Part shown: one piece after another, positions 45,375-53,646 of the stretch
Layout of the letters: every line of letters begins with the position of its first letter
Numbering within the stretch: position 1 is the first letter of the stretch
Assembly: GCA_031292215.1 (NCBI GenBank)
Contig: JARLHO010000071.1
Location: 21,232-85,231 of the forward strand
Origin: Syntrophobacteraceae bacterium
GTDB lineage: Bacteria; Desulfobacterota; Syntrophobacteria; Syntrophobacterales; Syntrophobacteraceae
Direction: 5' to 3'
Length of the DNA stretch: 64,000 nt
The notes under the pieces: model-generated
Databases searched by the model: none
What the model was told of the DNA's origin: nothing
What the model saw: the letters and a program-made list of their open reading frames with translations, nothing else
Program-made: the position numbers and the translations under genes

Positions 45375-46115
45375 ATGATTCGTCCAAAGCTTGTCGTCGT
45401 AAATAATGACCGGGACGAACAGTCCAGGGCGATGCGGGACGGCAATGGATTGCGCTTCGAGCTGAGCCGCGGCCGGGTGGTCGTCTATGGACTGAGCCTG
45501 GTGCTATCGCTTTGTTTCATGTTCACCCTGGGGGTGTTCGTGGGAAGAGGCGTCTCCGTGATAAAACCGGGCGATTTTTCGTTTACGGGCAGGTTCCTGC
45601 GCATATTCGGGCTCGAAAAGCAAACGGGGGCCCCCGCGCCCAAGGCCTCGGTCACCTGGGAGGATCCAAAGAAAATGGTAGCATCCCTCGACTACTACCA
45701 GGATTTGACCCGTCAAAAACGCTCTCCTCTCGGACAGATGACTCAGATAGAAACATCTCCCGGCGTAACCGTTCCTCCAAAGGAGCCCGCAAAAGCCGCC
45801 AAACCCGCTGCAGACAAACGCCCCTCCGTGCAACCGCCTGCGCAACAACCCCCAAAACCGGCTCCCGCAGCCCCGCCCTCAGGTCGCTACACCCTCCTGG
45901 TCGCCTCCTTAAAAGAGCGTGACGCCCGCATTCTTTCCGATAAGCTAAAAGCCCATGGATACGCCCCCTTTTTGGAGCCCATCGAGTTTGGCGCCGCCAA
46001 ATGGAGCCGCATACTCCTTGGCTCCTTCCCGACCCGTGAGGCGGCAATAACCTTTGCCGACCAGTTTAACAAGAAGGAAAAAACAGAAGCGCTCGTTATT
46101 TCCGGCTCAAGGTAG
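45375..46115 (+). CDS. SPOR-domain membrane protein
   Basis: A 246-residue protein with one N-terminal membrane segment (VVVYGLSLVLSLCFMFTLGVFVG, about 36-58), a Pro/Lys/Ala-rich periplasmic linker (about 130-170) and a C-terminal SPOR domain (RYTLLVASLKERDARILSDKLKAHGYAPFLEPI ... YSRILLGSFPTREAAITFADQ). SPOR domains bind denuded peptidoglycan at division sites, so a role in cell division or wall remodelling is likely. Such a gene often follows argS in related genomes. Confidence 0.85.
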   Translation: MIRPKLVVVNNDRDEQSRAMRDGNGLRFELSRGRVVVYGLSLVLSLCFMFTLGVFVGRGVSVIKPGDFSFTGRFLRIFGLEKQTGAPAPKASVTWEDPKKMVASLDYYQDLTRQKRSPLGQMTQIETSPGVTVPPKEPAKAAKPAADKRPSVQPPAQQPPKPAPAAPPSGRYTLLVASLKERDARILSDKLKAHGYAPFLEPIEFGAAKWSRILLGSFPTREAAITFADQFNKKEKTEALVISGSR

Positions 46116-46378
46116 TTACTTTAGCCGCGCGGGCTGCGCGACCTGTCCGGTCCGTGCGTTTTCTTCCCGGGCGTGAGATGGCGCCGCAGCCCCCTTGTTC
46201 CCGACTGGCTCTCCCGGGAAACTTGCCATGCTCCTGACCGCCGGCAACTGATGTGAGGCTTCCGTGTGGAAAGGATTTGCGTCTCACACGCCAAACCCAT
46301 ACAGAGCCGGCGCCGGAGCTGCCAGGCGCCACCGGAGGCGCTCGTTATGGTTGAGATATTTTGGTCGACCGGTTTACG
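46116..46378. other. Intergenic region, no feature recognised
   Basis: This G+C-rich gap lies between the convergent SPOR gene and the methyltransferase fusion. No repeat of the families seen elsewhere and no convincing stem-T-run terminator was found. Confidence 0.4.
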
Positions 46379-48208
46379 CTAATCGAAGAGTTGCCAAGTG
46401 CCGTGTACCATACAAAGTTCCTTGTTAATGTTTGCGATTGCGATTTTTGCATCCGATCTATCAAGTTTCAGGGTGAAGTCGCACGGTGTTTTGCCAATCG
46501 GGATGTTTATCGTCGGGCCATCGGCGGAGAAATGCGTTTTACCTGCCTTGAGGACCTGGGAGAAAATGATTGCCGGAATTTCAACAAGCTCGTAAAGCCG
46601 CTTCAATTGGAAATAACGAAGTTGTATAATCGCATCGACTTCGGCGCAGTATTCACGGAATAGTCGATGTGCTTCTTCACACCTCTTGGCGGCAGTCCGG
46701 CAGTCCTGAATCCAGGCCGCCTCTGTGAGCTTGCTGATGTGAAGGGTCCCCGCTCGGAGGCTCTTGGATTTGGATGACTTGAGGCTGATTCTCCTCCCAT
46801 CGACCTTCACATCCCAAAAACGCTGGCCGACCGGCGCCAAATCCACTTTATGACCGGAATAAATGCATGCCGCGATGAAGGCGGAGTCGAAACTCTCCTG
46901 GAAAAGCGGCGAACCCATAAAGCAGTGATGGGTGAGGAGCTTCGAGCGAAATTCGCTCTCAAAACTCTCGGTGTTGAACATCGACCCGGAATTCATCTGA
47001 GCCACACAATCTGTCCGAATAGCAGCAAGCTCCCGCTGCCCCTTCCGTACGAGATCTTTGCCGCTCAGGTGCGTTCCAGGGAGCAGAACTTCTTCGATTT
47101 TCGGCTGCTCTCCAGTCAAGATCCACTGTGCAAGATGAGCCAATTGGTAAGAAATAAGCGGCGGTACGGCATCGCCCATGTGACGGTACATATTGGAGAG
47201 CGCTGCTCCGTTAAAAACGAAAGAGTCGGGAAACCCTTGCAGTGCGGCGATCTCTCTCACAGTACACAAGCGGTCTTGTTCGGGGTGAGCATAGCGCCCG
47301 TTTCCGACATGGGAACATTCCCGCTTTATTGTCTGTGCCGGTTTGTCCCAAGCCATTCGTCCATACACGTCGGGGTAGGATCCGAACCGCTTGGCCGCCG
47401 CAATCCGCTTCATCGAATCGGTCATAAGCCGTTCAGCATCAGTCCGATCCAGAAGCTCCATCCACGACCCTCCGTCCTTGGGAATGGCAGCGATTCTTTG
47501 CCGCACCGACTCAGATGAAAAATCAGGAAACGCTCCAGAGCCATCGGCGCCAGGGGGGATCGCGCTGAAAGCTCTTCTGACAGTCAGGGCTTCATCCCTT
47601 AGGCGCCACCCGTCCCACAGGCTATCCAACGTATGCAGCGGTAGATGCTGCCTGGCTGCCACTACGATTGCCCGTTCTCGAAGCTGTGGCAGACCGAATC
47701 GGGAAAGTACATATGTCTTCCCGAAAACATTGTATCCATGCTCTTCCAAGTGTTTCCTGAACCACTCATAGTGATCCTTGAAGTTGCCGCGAATCAATTC
47801 GCGCGCATTTTCCATAAACACAACGTCCACAGACAATGCAACTGCAAACTCTGCGGAACGCCGTACCAAACTGTTCCGGTGGTCGTCTCTAACATGATTT
47901 TCCGGGATTGCCCGACTAAATCCTGTGCACGGCGGACAAGTCAGCAGGACAGAAACCGGAATCTCGTCCGCGAGCGCAAGGGCTGACTTCAGATGCTTAG
48001 GCGCAACCGCCGACAAATCGAGCGGGACAGGATTTATACCTATATTCCGCGAATATGTACTGTTACATTGGAGCCTGCCGGCGCCCGTGCTGGGTTTGCC
48101 TTTTTCGGCATCGGCCGCTGCCACTATTTTGAAAGCCGGATGCATGTGGAACCCGTAGCTCATACCACCGGCGCCTGAGAACAGATCGACTACCGCAAAC
48201 TCCTTCAT
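46379..48208 (-). CDS. C5-cytosine methyltransferase fused to a PD-(D/E)XK-like nuclease domain
   Basis: A 609-residue protein. Residues 1-370 are a complete m5C methyltransferase: DLFSGAGGMSYGF (motif I), LTCPPCTGFS (IV, catalytic Cys), FMENAREL (VI), QLRERAIVVA (VIII), a TRD region with REIAALQGFPD, and MGDAVPPLISYQLA (X). Residues 385-609 are unlike any methyltransferase. There, WDVKVDGRRISLKSSKSK has the D-x(n)-S-x-K spacing of restriction-type PD-(D/E)XK nucleases, so a fused restriction enzyme is inferred. Its start overlaps the vsr stop by four bases. No separate restriction gene lies beside it, which supports the fusion idea. The region may be transferred as a unit. Confidence 0.85.
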   Translation of the reverse strand: MKEFAVVDLFSGAGGMSYGFHMHPAFKIVAAADAEKGKPSTGAGRLQCNSTYSRNIGINPVPLDLSAVAPKHLKSALALADEIPVSVLLTCPPCTGFSRAIPENHVRDDHRNSLVRRSAEFAVALSVDVVFMENARELIRGNFKDHYEWFRKHLEEHGYNVFGKTYVLSRFGLPQLRERAIVVAARQHLPLHTLDSLWDGWRLRDEALTVRRAFSAIPPGADGSGAFPDFSSESVRQRIAAIPKDGGSWMELLDRTDAERLMTDSMKRIAAAKRFGSYPDVYGRMAWDKPAQTIKRECSHVGNGRYAHPEQDRLCTVREIAALQGFPDSFVFNGAALSNMYRHMGDAVPPLISYQLAHLAQWILTGEQPKIEEVLLPGTHLSGKDLVRKGQRELAAIRTDCVAQMNSGSMFNTESFESEFRSKLLTHHCFMGSPLFQESFDSAFIAACIYSGHKVDLAPVGQRFWDVKVDGRRISLKSSKSKSLRAGTLHISKLTEAAWIQDCRTAAKRCEEAHRLFREYCAEVDAIIQLRYFQLKRLYELVEIPAIIFSQVLKAGKTHFSADGPTINIPIGKTPCDFTLKLDRSDAKIAIANINKELCMVHGTWQLFD

Positions 48209-48777
48209 GTAAGTTGATCGTCGCCTTTCTCCCCCTTCGACAAGCTCGCATGGGGTTTCTCGTATGAAGTTATGCGATATCTGACCCTGTTTTCCGCGAC
48301 CGAAAGCAACCGACCTCGATCTATCAAGGACTCATCGCAATGGAACTGCAGACTGGAATCGGTTTTATTTCTTAGCCATAGCGAAACACTCCGGATGGTT
48401 GCAATCGTTTCCTTGATAAGCTCACATTCCCATACCACCATCACTCGCCATCCTGCCGCTATGAGCTGTTCAACCGCGCGGCGGTCACGTTCCACATTTT
48501 CGAAGAATTTGCGCATCCAGAAGTCGGTATTGCTCTTCGGAATACTTGCATCCTTGCATCCGGGGTGACGATGCCAATAACACCCATGGACAAACACAAC
48601 GCAGCGATATTTCGGAAACACCAGATCCGGGCGCCCCGGCAGGTGTTTGTTTCTAAGCCTGTAGCGGATTCCCAATCTGTGCAAACCCGATCGGAGTATC
48701 CATTCAGGCTTCGTGTCATTGCTGCGTACTTTTGACATGGCGAGGGATCGCTGAGCCGGTAGAAGAATGTCCGTCAT
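48205..48777 (-). CDS. vsr: Very short patch repair endonuclease Vsr
   Basis: A 190-residue protein from the ATG at 48777 (MTDILLPAQRSLAMSKVRSNDTKPE). The Vsr hallmarks are KVRSNDTKPEWILR, RNKHLPGRPDLVFPKYRCVVFVHGCYWHRHPGC with the catalytic Asp and zinc-binding Cys/His, and DFWMRKFFENVERDRR. Vsr nicks next to T:G mismatches made by deamination of 5-methylcytosine, so pairing with a C5 methyltransferase is expected. The C-terminal 45 residues are an extension not found in the short enterobacterial Vsr. It is 8-fold closer to the methyltransferase than usual, with the two genes overlapping (ATGA). Confidence 0.93.
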   Translation of the reverse strand: MTDILLPAQRSLAMSKVRSNDTKPEWILRSGLHRLGIRYRLRNKHLPGRPDLVFPKYRCVVFVHGCYWHRHPGCKDASIPKSNTDFWMRKFFENVERDRRAVEQLIAAGWRVMVVWECELIKETIATIRSVSLWLRNKTDSSLQFHCDESLIDRGRLLSVAENRVRYRITSYEKPHASLSKGEKGDDQLT

Positions 48778-48828
48778 TTCATAGTTATCGCGAGTTGATG
48801 GTTTATTGACATAGCGGGCAAGGCGCAA

Positions 48829-48930
48829 GAACCGTCCCTGCCAGTTATCCCTTGCGATTCTACACCGTTAGCCGATATAATACAATAAATCCAGGAGCAG
48901 AGTTCGCCCGATGGTATATTAGTAGATACC
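48829..48930. other. Short gap upstream of vsr, possible degenerate toxin position
   Basis: A partner toxin for the upstream Phd antitoxin would be expected here on the minus strand, but no intact toxin frame was found. Confidence 0.3.
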
Positions 48931-49231
48931 TCACTCCGCCGCCCGCCCTCCGATCGCGCGGTGGATATGCTCATCGCGGTCCTCAACGATCTGGCTAATG
49001 TTTTTGAAGAAATCATCTTCATCGTCCAGCCACCCCTTGGCATCCGCGAGATGTCCCGGTTCCTCAATAGCCGGAACCAGCCTGGCCAGGGGTTTCCCTC
49101 GCTTGGTGATAACGATCTGCTCTCCCCCATAGGCTACCCGCCCAAGAAGTTCCAACAGATGTTTCTTGGCTTCCGATACATTGTATTGTCTTTCGAGCCA
49201 TTTCGGCCTCCACCGTAAAAGATATAGTCAT
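48931..49231 (-). pseudogene. Phd/YefM-type antitoxin gene, 5' frameshift
   Basis: The C-terminal frame (YNVSEAKKHLLELLGRVAYG ... IVITKRGKPLARLVP) is the Phd/YefM antitoxin core, and its tail is acidic (DDEDDFFKN). In the required frame there is no ATG, GTG or TTG upstream before a stop. A good start (ATG at 49231 after GGGAGAAGG) exists one frame away and reads MTISFTVEAEMARKTIQ, so a one-base indel around 49181-49231 has probably split the gene. A truncated product from an internal TTG is possible. No toxin gene was seen downstream. Confidence 0.6.
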
Positions 49232-49628
49232 GTTGACCTTCTCCCTTCCAAAAGTCCATACATTTAGGCCATTGGCGCAGTGTGCGGCCCCCTCGCCCGC
49301 TAGCTGCCCTCATCCTCGGTTTGCCTTCGTCCCGTAAGACATACCTCTCAAGGAGAGATTTCCTAATCAAAGAGCAGTGGCTGGTTTAATCTTTAGAGTT
49401 GACTAAAAGAGAGGGTAACGGCTATATTGTAGCTACACTGGCGCGAAATCCAGTTTCCTCGCGCAAATAAATACGCACTGCCTTACGTGGCTACCGCGTC
49501 GCCGGCCATTTAGGCAGGCGGACGAGATAAAGCGTTTTAAAATATTTAAGCGAATACATAAGCATAACCTAACCGTGGCCGCTCGCGTGGCCGCGACAAA
49601 TCAGGGACCCGGCACATAACAGGTAGAG
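49232..49628. other. Intergenic region before the BamB-like gene
   Basis: About 400 bp with no gene recognised. A purine-rich block near 49245 is the ribosome site of the broken antitoxin gene. The right end before 49629 is A+T-rich and may hold the promoter of the BamB-like gene. Confidence 0.4.
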
Positions 49629-51602
49629 ATGATGAGATACGCGGAGACGGGGTATAATCTGGAAATCGATTTGGCTACGGGAGACATCCAACGGGTGGAA
49701 ACCGACCCTAAATTGCTGGAAACGCATCTCGGAGGGCTTGGTACCGACGTTAAACTGATGTGGGACAGGGTTTTACCCGAAACCGGGGCATTTGACCCCG
49801 AAAACCTGCTAATCTTTAGCACCGGACTTTTGTGCGGCACCCCCGCTTTTAGCGCCAACAGGACCACCGTTACCACGATTTCCCCCCAAACGGGTCTCAT
49901 GGCGTACCCGATGATGGGAGGGTTCTGGTCGGCGGAATTAAAGTACGCCGGCTATGACAAGGTGATTTTTCGCAACAAGTCGCCAAAGCTCGTCTACATC
50001 TGGATCCACAATGACAAAGTGGAGATCCGCGACGCCTCGCATCTTAAAGGCAAAGGCGCCCTGGAGACGCAGGAACTCATAAGAGAGGAACTGCGCGAGC
50101 CCCGGGCACAGGTCTCAGCCATCGGGCTGGCCGGAGAAAATCGCGTCTTCTTTGCCTCCATCGAACAGTCCCGGTCGAGCGCAAGCCGGCTTGGCGCCGG
50201 CGCGGTCATGGGCGATAAGGGCATAAAAGCGATAGCCGTTCGCGGCACAAAAGACGTCCAGCTTGCCGACGGCCAAAAGTTCATGGCTCACTTAAAGGAG
50301 CTGGACGCCTTCGTAAGACACCGCAACGCCAATCCCCTGCCCAGTAGACTCATCATGGATATTCACACCGGCGTCGGGTCGCCCCAGGCGATCAAGCATG
50401 TCAATGAGAAGTGGCATACGGAGGGGTTTTCCTGGGGAAATGCCCGGTACCGAAGAAAGAACTTCTGGACGGAGGAGATCGAAAAGAGTTGGACCAAGAC
50501 CCAAAAGGCCGCCATAACGCGGTTCATAAGTTGCTTTAATTGTCCGCAGCAGTGCGGGGCATTGGTTAATTTCGAAGATGTTCCGCCGTACATGGTCAAA
50601 TGCTACTCCAAACTCTCCTATCTCATCGGGGCGGGCGTTGACGACCAGGCCTTCACGTGGAAAATCCTCGAGCGCGCCTTCGAATACGGCCTGGATTCGT
50701 TTTCGACGCCACAGGTGCTGGCCTTCGCAATAGAGCTCCACGAGGCGGGCATCTTTTCCGACAAGGATTTCGAAGGCTGTCCGACCGATAAGGAAGGCGA
50801 GTTCTTCTGGCTTCTCGAACGGGTGGCCAAGCGGGAAGGCATCGGGGACCTTCTGGCCGAAGGCACGTACTGGGCTGCGCGAAAAATCGGCAAGGGGGCG
50901 GAAAAATTCGATCACAATACCATTAAAAAGCATGAACAGATGAATGTGAAGCTGGGCATGCTCGATCCTCTCTACTTCCTGATGTTTTCTACCAACGAGA
51001 AGGTGAGCATTACGCAAATCGAAGGCAACTGGCCCCAGGCACCGTTTGCTTCCAGGGAGGACCGCGAAGAATGGGTAAAAGACTGGGTGCAGCTTCCCGA
51101 TGAAAAGTTTAAGCAATACTTCATCGACTGGGAGCCGCGCGGAGAAAAGAGCTTCCCCTACTATCCCACCCCGGAAATCTCCTCTGAAATCGTGGATTGG
51201 ATGGAAATGCTCCACAATATCGACGACGCCCTGGGATTATGCGCAGGCATGGGATCGTTTTGCTTAAAACCCGCCTATCACATCCACAACTATCACAAAT
51301 TCATCTCGGCTGCGACCGGGTTGGAACTCGATGAAGAGGGATTAAAAAAGCTTGTCAACCGGAACCGGAACCTGCACCGGGCCTTCAATAACAGACGCGG
51401 CATGACCCGGGCCGATGAAAAGCCGCCCGAAGATCATTGGAAGCACCGATTCCCGGAACTCGAAGATAAACTCCTGTCCACCTACTATGAGTTCAAGGGA
51501 TGGAATCATGACGGTGTCCCCACCCGCAAGCGGCTGGAGGAGCTGGATTTGGCTTATGTGGCAGACGACCTGGAAAATCGAGACGTGTTGAAGAAATACT
51601 AA
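49629..51602 (+). CDS. bamB: BamB-like tungsten enzyme (AOR family), class II benzoyl-CoA reductase-type
   Basis: A 657-residue aldehyde ferredoxin oxidoreductase family protein starting (M)MRYAETGYNLEIDL. The start, the GLGTDVKLMWDRV, LLIFSTGLLCGTPA, SPQTGLMAYPMMGGFWSAELKYAGYD, IGLAGENRVFFASIEQSRSSASR and ADDLENRDVLK segments match the BamB subunit of ATP-independent class II benzoyl-CoA reductase as I remember it. FISCFNCPQQCGALV carries the 4Fe-4S cysteines, and two pterin-binding regions flank it. BamB reduces benzoyl-CoA or a similar ring acyl-CoA with a tungsten bis-pterin cofactor. None of bamC-bamI is in the window, so this is an orphan and a related substrate is possible. Confidence 0.85.
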   Translation: MMRYAETGYNLEIDLATGDIQRVETDPKLLETHLGGLGTDVKLMWDRVLPETGAFDPENLLIFSTGLLCGTPAFSANRTTVTTISPQTGLMAYPMMGGFWSAELKYAGYDKVIFRNKSPKLVYIWIHNDKVEIRDASHLKGKGALETQELIREELREPRAQVSAIGLAGENRVFFASIEQSRSSASRLGAGAVMGDKGIKAIAVRGTKDVQLADGQKFMAHLKELDAFVRHRNANPLPSRLIMDIHTGVGSPQAIKHVNEKWHTEGFSWGNARYRRKNFWTEEIEKSWTKTQKAAITRFISCFNCPQQCGALVNFEDVPPYMVKCYSKLSYLIGAGVDDQAFTWKILERAFEYGLDSFSTPQVLAFAIELHEAGIFSDKDFEGCPTDKEGEFFWLLERVAKREGIGDLLAEGTYWAARKIGKGAEKFDHNTIKKHEQMNVKLGMLDPLYFLMFSTNEKVSITQIEGNWPQAPFASREDREEWVKDWVQLPDEKFKQYFIDWEPRGEKSFPYYPTPEISSEIVDWMEMLHNIDDALGLCAGMGSFCLKPAYHIHNYHKFISAATGLELDEEGLKKLVNRNRNLHRAFNNRRGMTRADEKPPEDHWKHRFPELEDKLLSTYYEFKGWNHDGVPTRKRLEELDLAYVADDLENRDVLKKY

Positions 51603-51934
51603 TTGTCACAAACAGGATTGCCGACTCTATAAGTAAACAATCGGCGAAATACCGCGTCCCGGGCAAACCTCCGGGGCGCGGCAATGCCTTGCCGACTCGC
51701 CCCGAAAGGTCCGGACTTCAGCTCTCTGGAGGAAAGCGGGAAAGGCCCAGCGGCGAACCCGGTGGCGTGTAGGAATCAGAAGACAGAGACCTCCGCAATT
51801 TTCGCCCGCCAACCTCACAGTAGGATCTCGCCTGTAGAGAATACCTCTGCCGTTTGGGTATTTGAAATTGACAATAACCGGCGGCGAGTCTAATTTCGCA
51901 ATAAATGGTCGCAGAATTGACTGATGGAGAAAAA
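51603..51934. promoter_or_regulatory. Intergenic region with promoter for the DUF488 gene
   Basis: A perfect TTGACA at 51868-51873 and TAATTT at 51891-51896 are separated by exactly 17 bp, 38 bp before the ATG at 51935. Nothing else was recognised in the gap. Confidence 0.5.
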
Positions 51935-52369
51935 ATGGATTTATTTACAATCGGTTACGAAGGAATGACCATCGATGGTTTTGTCCGGAATCTCCTGCTC
52001 GGGAAAGTAGATATCGTTGCCGATGTGAGGCTGAATCCCATCAGTCGAAAGCCTTTTTTTTCAAAAAAATCTCTTGCCCGAGCACTTGAAGGCCATGGCA
52101 TCAGTTACGTTCATCTGAGGGAACTCGGAACCCCCAGGGACATGCGAACAACTGTGATGCAAACGGGAGATTACGAAAAATTCATGCACGAATACCGCGG
52201 CTTTCTAACGACCAGGCTCCATGAGCTTGAGGAACTGCTCTTGCTTGTTCGCTCTAAAAACGTTGCTCTCATGTGTTTTGAAAAAGATCCGGACAAATGT
52301 CACAGATCGGCCGTAGCTATGGCGGTTAAGGAGCTTGACGGGAATGGACTGCGCATCCGTTCCATCTGA
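51935..52369 (+). CDS. DUF488 family protein
   Basis: A 144-residue protein from the ATG at 51935 (GGAG site). The family marks are FTIGYEGMTIDGFV, VADVRLNPISRKPFFSKKSL, HLRELGTPRDMR and LMCFEKDPDKCHRSAVA with the conserved CFE..P..CHR motif. DUF488 proteins are found in stress and defence contexts but their activity is unknown. The gene converges with the unknown 267-residue gene, with stops only 9 bp apart. Confidence 0.88.
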   Translation: MDLFTIGYEGMTIDGFVRNLLLGKVDIVADVRLNPISRKPFFSKKSLARALEGHGISYVHLRELGTPRDMRTTVMQTGDYEKFMHEYRGFLTTRLHELEELLLLVRSKNVALMCFEKDPDKCHRSAVAMAVKELDGNGLRIRSI

Positions 52370-52378
52370 CCATGTCGA

Positions 52379-53182
52379 TCAGCTCGGAAAAATAGTCAAT
52401 TGCCTAAGCTTGCCCTTGGGGGGGTAGAATATACCGAGTATACAAAAAGTCATACGTCTGCTTGCCATATTTCCCATGAAGAAATGGACGTCTTTATCCT
52501 TAGAGCAAAGCTGCTCCATTTTTTGCCTCATTTTTTCTTCCCAATTTGGGGATTCTATTACTTTTCGGTAAAGCTGTCCGAATTCCCAGTCAAGAATACT
52601 GATTTTGTGTCCGTTGCATCGCGAATGATCACAGGCAAAGGATATTTGAAACCTATACGGTATTATATCCAGTTCCTTCTTCTCAATATCAAAAGATAGC
52701 TGCCCATCGATTCGGCGCTTCTTTTGGTTTTCCTCTGCAAGCTCAGCCTCCGACTTTTTCCGTACATGAAAACGGGTGATTTCCTTCAGCCTGATAATAC
52801 CGAGTGAGGTTCTCTTCGCCTTCTGGCATTCCTGAAGCGCTTCAAGCGAACCGAAGGAATTCTCTGGCGAAGAAAAAATTATCTGCCGCCGGGCGAGCCA
52901 ATTATTTTGTGGTTGGACGATATCACCCAGTCTAATGGAGTCCCTTATTATACTGTAACTTTCAGGACGATCATCTCTTAGGTTCCTCTCAATCTTGGCT
53001 CGCACCCATTGATATTTTTTGAACCGGTGCTCACCCACCAAGTATCGGTAAGGAATAGGATAAAGCCTTATGAGCCTTCCGGTGTCTTTCAGAATCGCCG
53101 CCGTGCAGACGGTCTCGACATACTTAGAGCTGTATTCCGGATAAGTTTTGGCACAAATCGGGAATTCTTTTTCATCCCACAT
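52379..53182 (-). CDS. Unknown protein convergent with DUF488
   Basis: A 267-residue protein I do not recognise, read from the ATG at 53182 (AAGGGG site). It begins MWDEKEFPICAKTYPEYSSKYVETVCTAAI, has a basic middle with YRYLVGEHRFKKYQWVRAKIERNLRDDRPESY, and a late cysteine/histidine cluster CDHSRCNGHKI that could bind zinc. The N-terminal part resembles proteins that commonly neighbour DUF488 genes in other anaerobes, as far as I recall. Its close convergent pairing with DUF488 suggests a functional link. Confidence 0.6.
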   Translation of the reverse strand: MWDEKEFPICAKTYPEYSSKYVETVCTAAILKDTGRLIRLYPIPYRYLVGEHRFKKYQWVRAKIERNLRDDRPESYSIIRDSIRLGDIVQPQNNWLARRQIIFSSPENSFGSLEALQECQKAKRTSLGIIRLKEITRFHVRKKSEAELAEENQKKRRIDGQLSFDIEKKELDIIPYRFQISFACDHSRCNGHKISILDWEFGQLYRKVIESPNWEEKMRQKMEQLCSKDKDVHFFMGNMASRRMTFCILGIFYPPKGKLRQLTIFPS

Positions 53183-53646
53183 TAAGGCCCCCTTCAAAGA
53201 TAGTTGGAGGACAGAAATAATCTGAGGAATCGGGCAGATATATTCACTACCAAAATAAACGTGGAAATTCGACGAAGGAAATTAGGCGGCAATCGATCTG
53301 ATTGGCAGGAATGAATTTCGGTAAATTTGTTGTAAACGAGATAGCCACCGTAGAGTCCGGTCGTGGACTGAACATGGAGAGGCGCACAGAAAAGAGGGTA
53401 CGTAAATATTTCCTCAGCTTACCAGCCTGCTATGCGGCCGCCTTGAGTTTTCCGGACCCGCGCCAAAGCGCGGCAACCTTTGCTAAAGGAGCCCGAACCG
53501 CCGGAGTTCTTTGAAACGGCCGGCCAGGATACGCAACGGCGAGACGCTTTAAGAGAGCCCCCAGGGCCCAGCGTTTTCCTTGACTTTTACCCACGGCTTC
53601 CTTAAAAATATACGATTGTCCTTAAATTCTATAGATTATCGGGGAA
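53183..53646. promoter_or_regulatory. Intergenic region with hisS promoter candidate
   Basis: TTGACT (53580-53585) and TAAAAA (53603-53608) are separated by 17 bp, about 40 bp before hisS. A short open frame at 53302-53514 has no similarity I know and no clear ribosome site. Nothing else was recognised. Confidence 0.4.

Noticed and set aside
50292..51215. 307-residue open frame antisense to the BamB-like gene
   Set aside because: It lies wholly inside a strongly conserved gene on the other strand and resembles no family; high G+C makes such frames common.
53302..53514. 70-residue open frame upstream of hisS
   Set aside because: It has no ribosome site and no recognisable similarity, and the C-terminal half reads like non-coding sequence.
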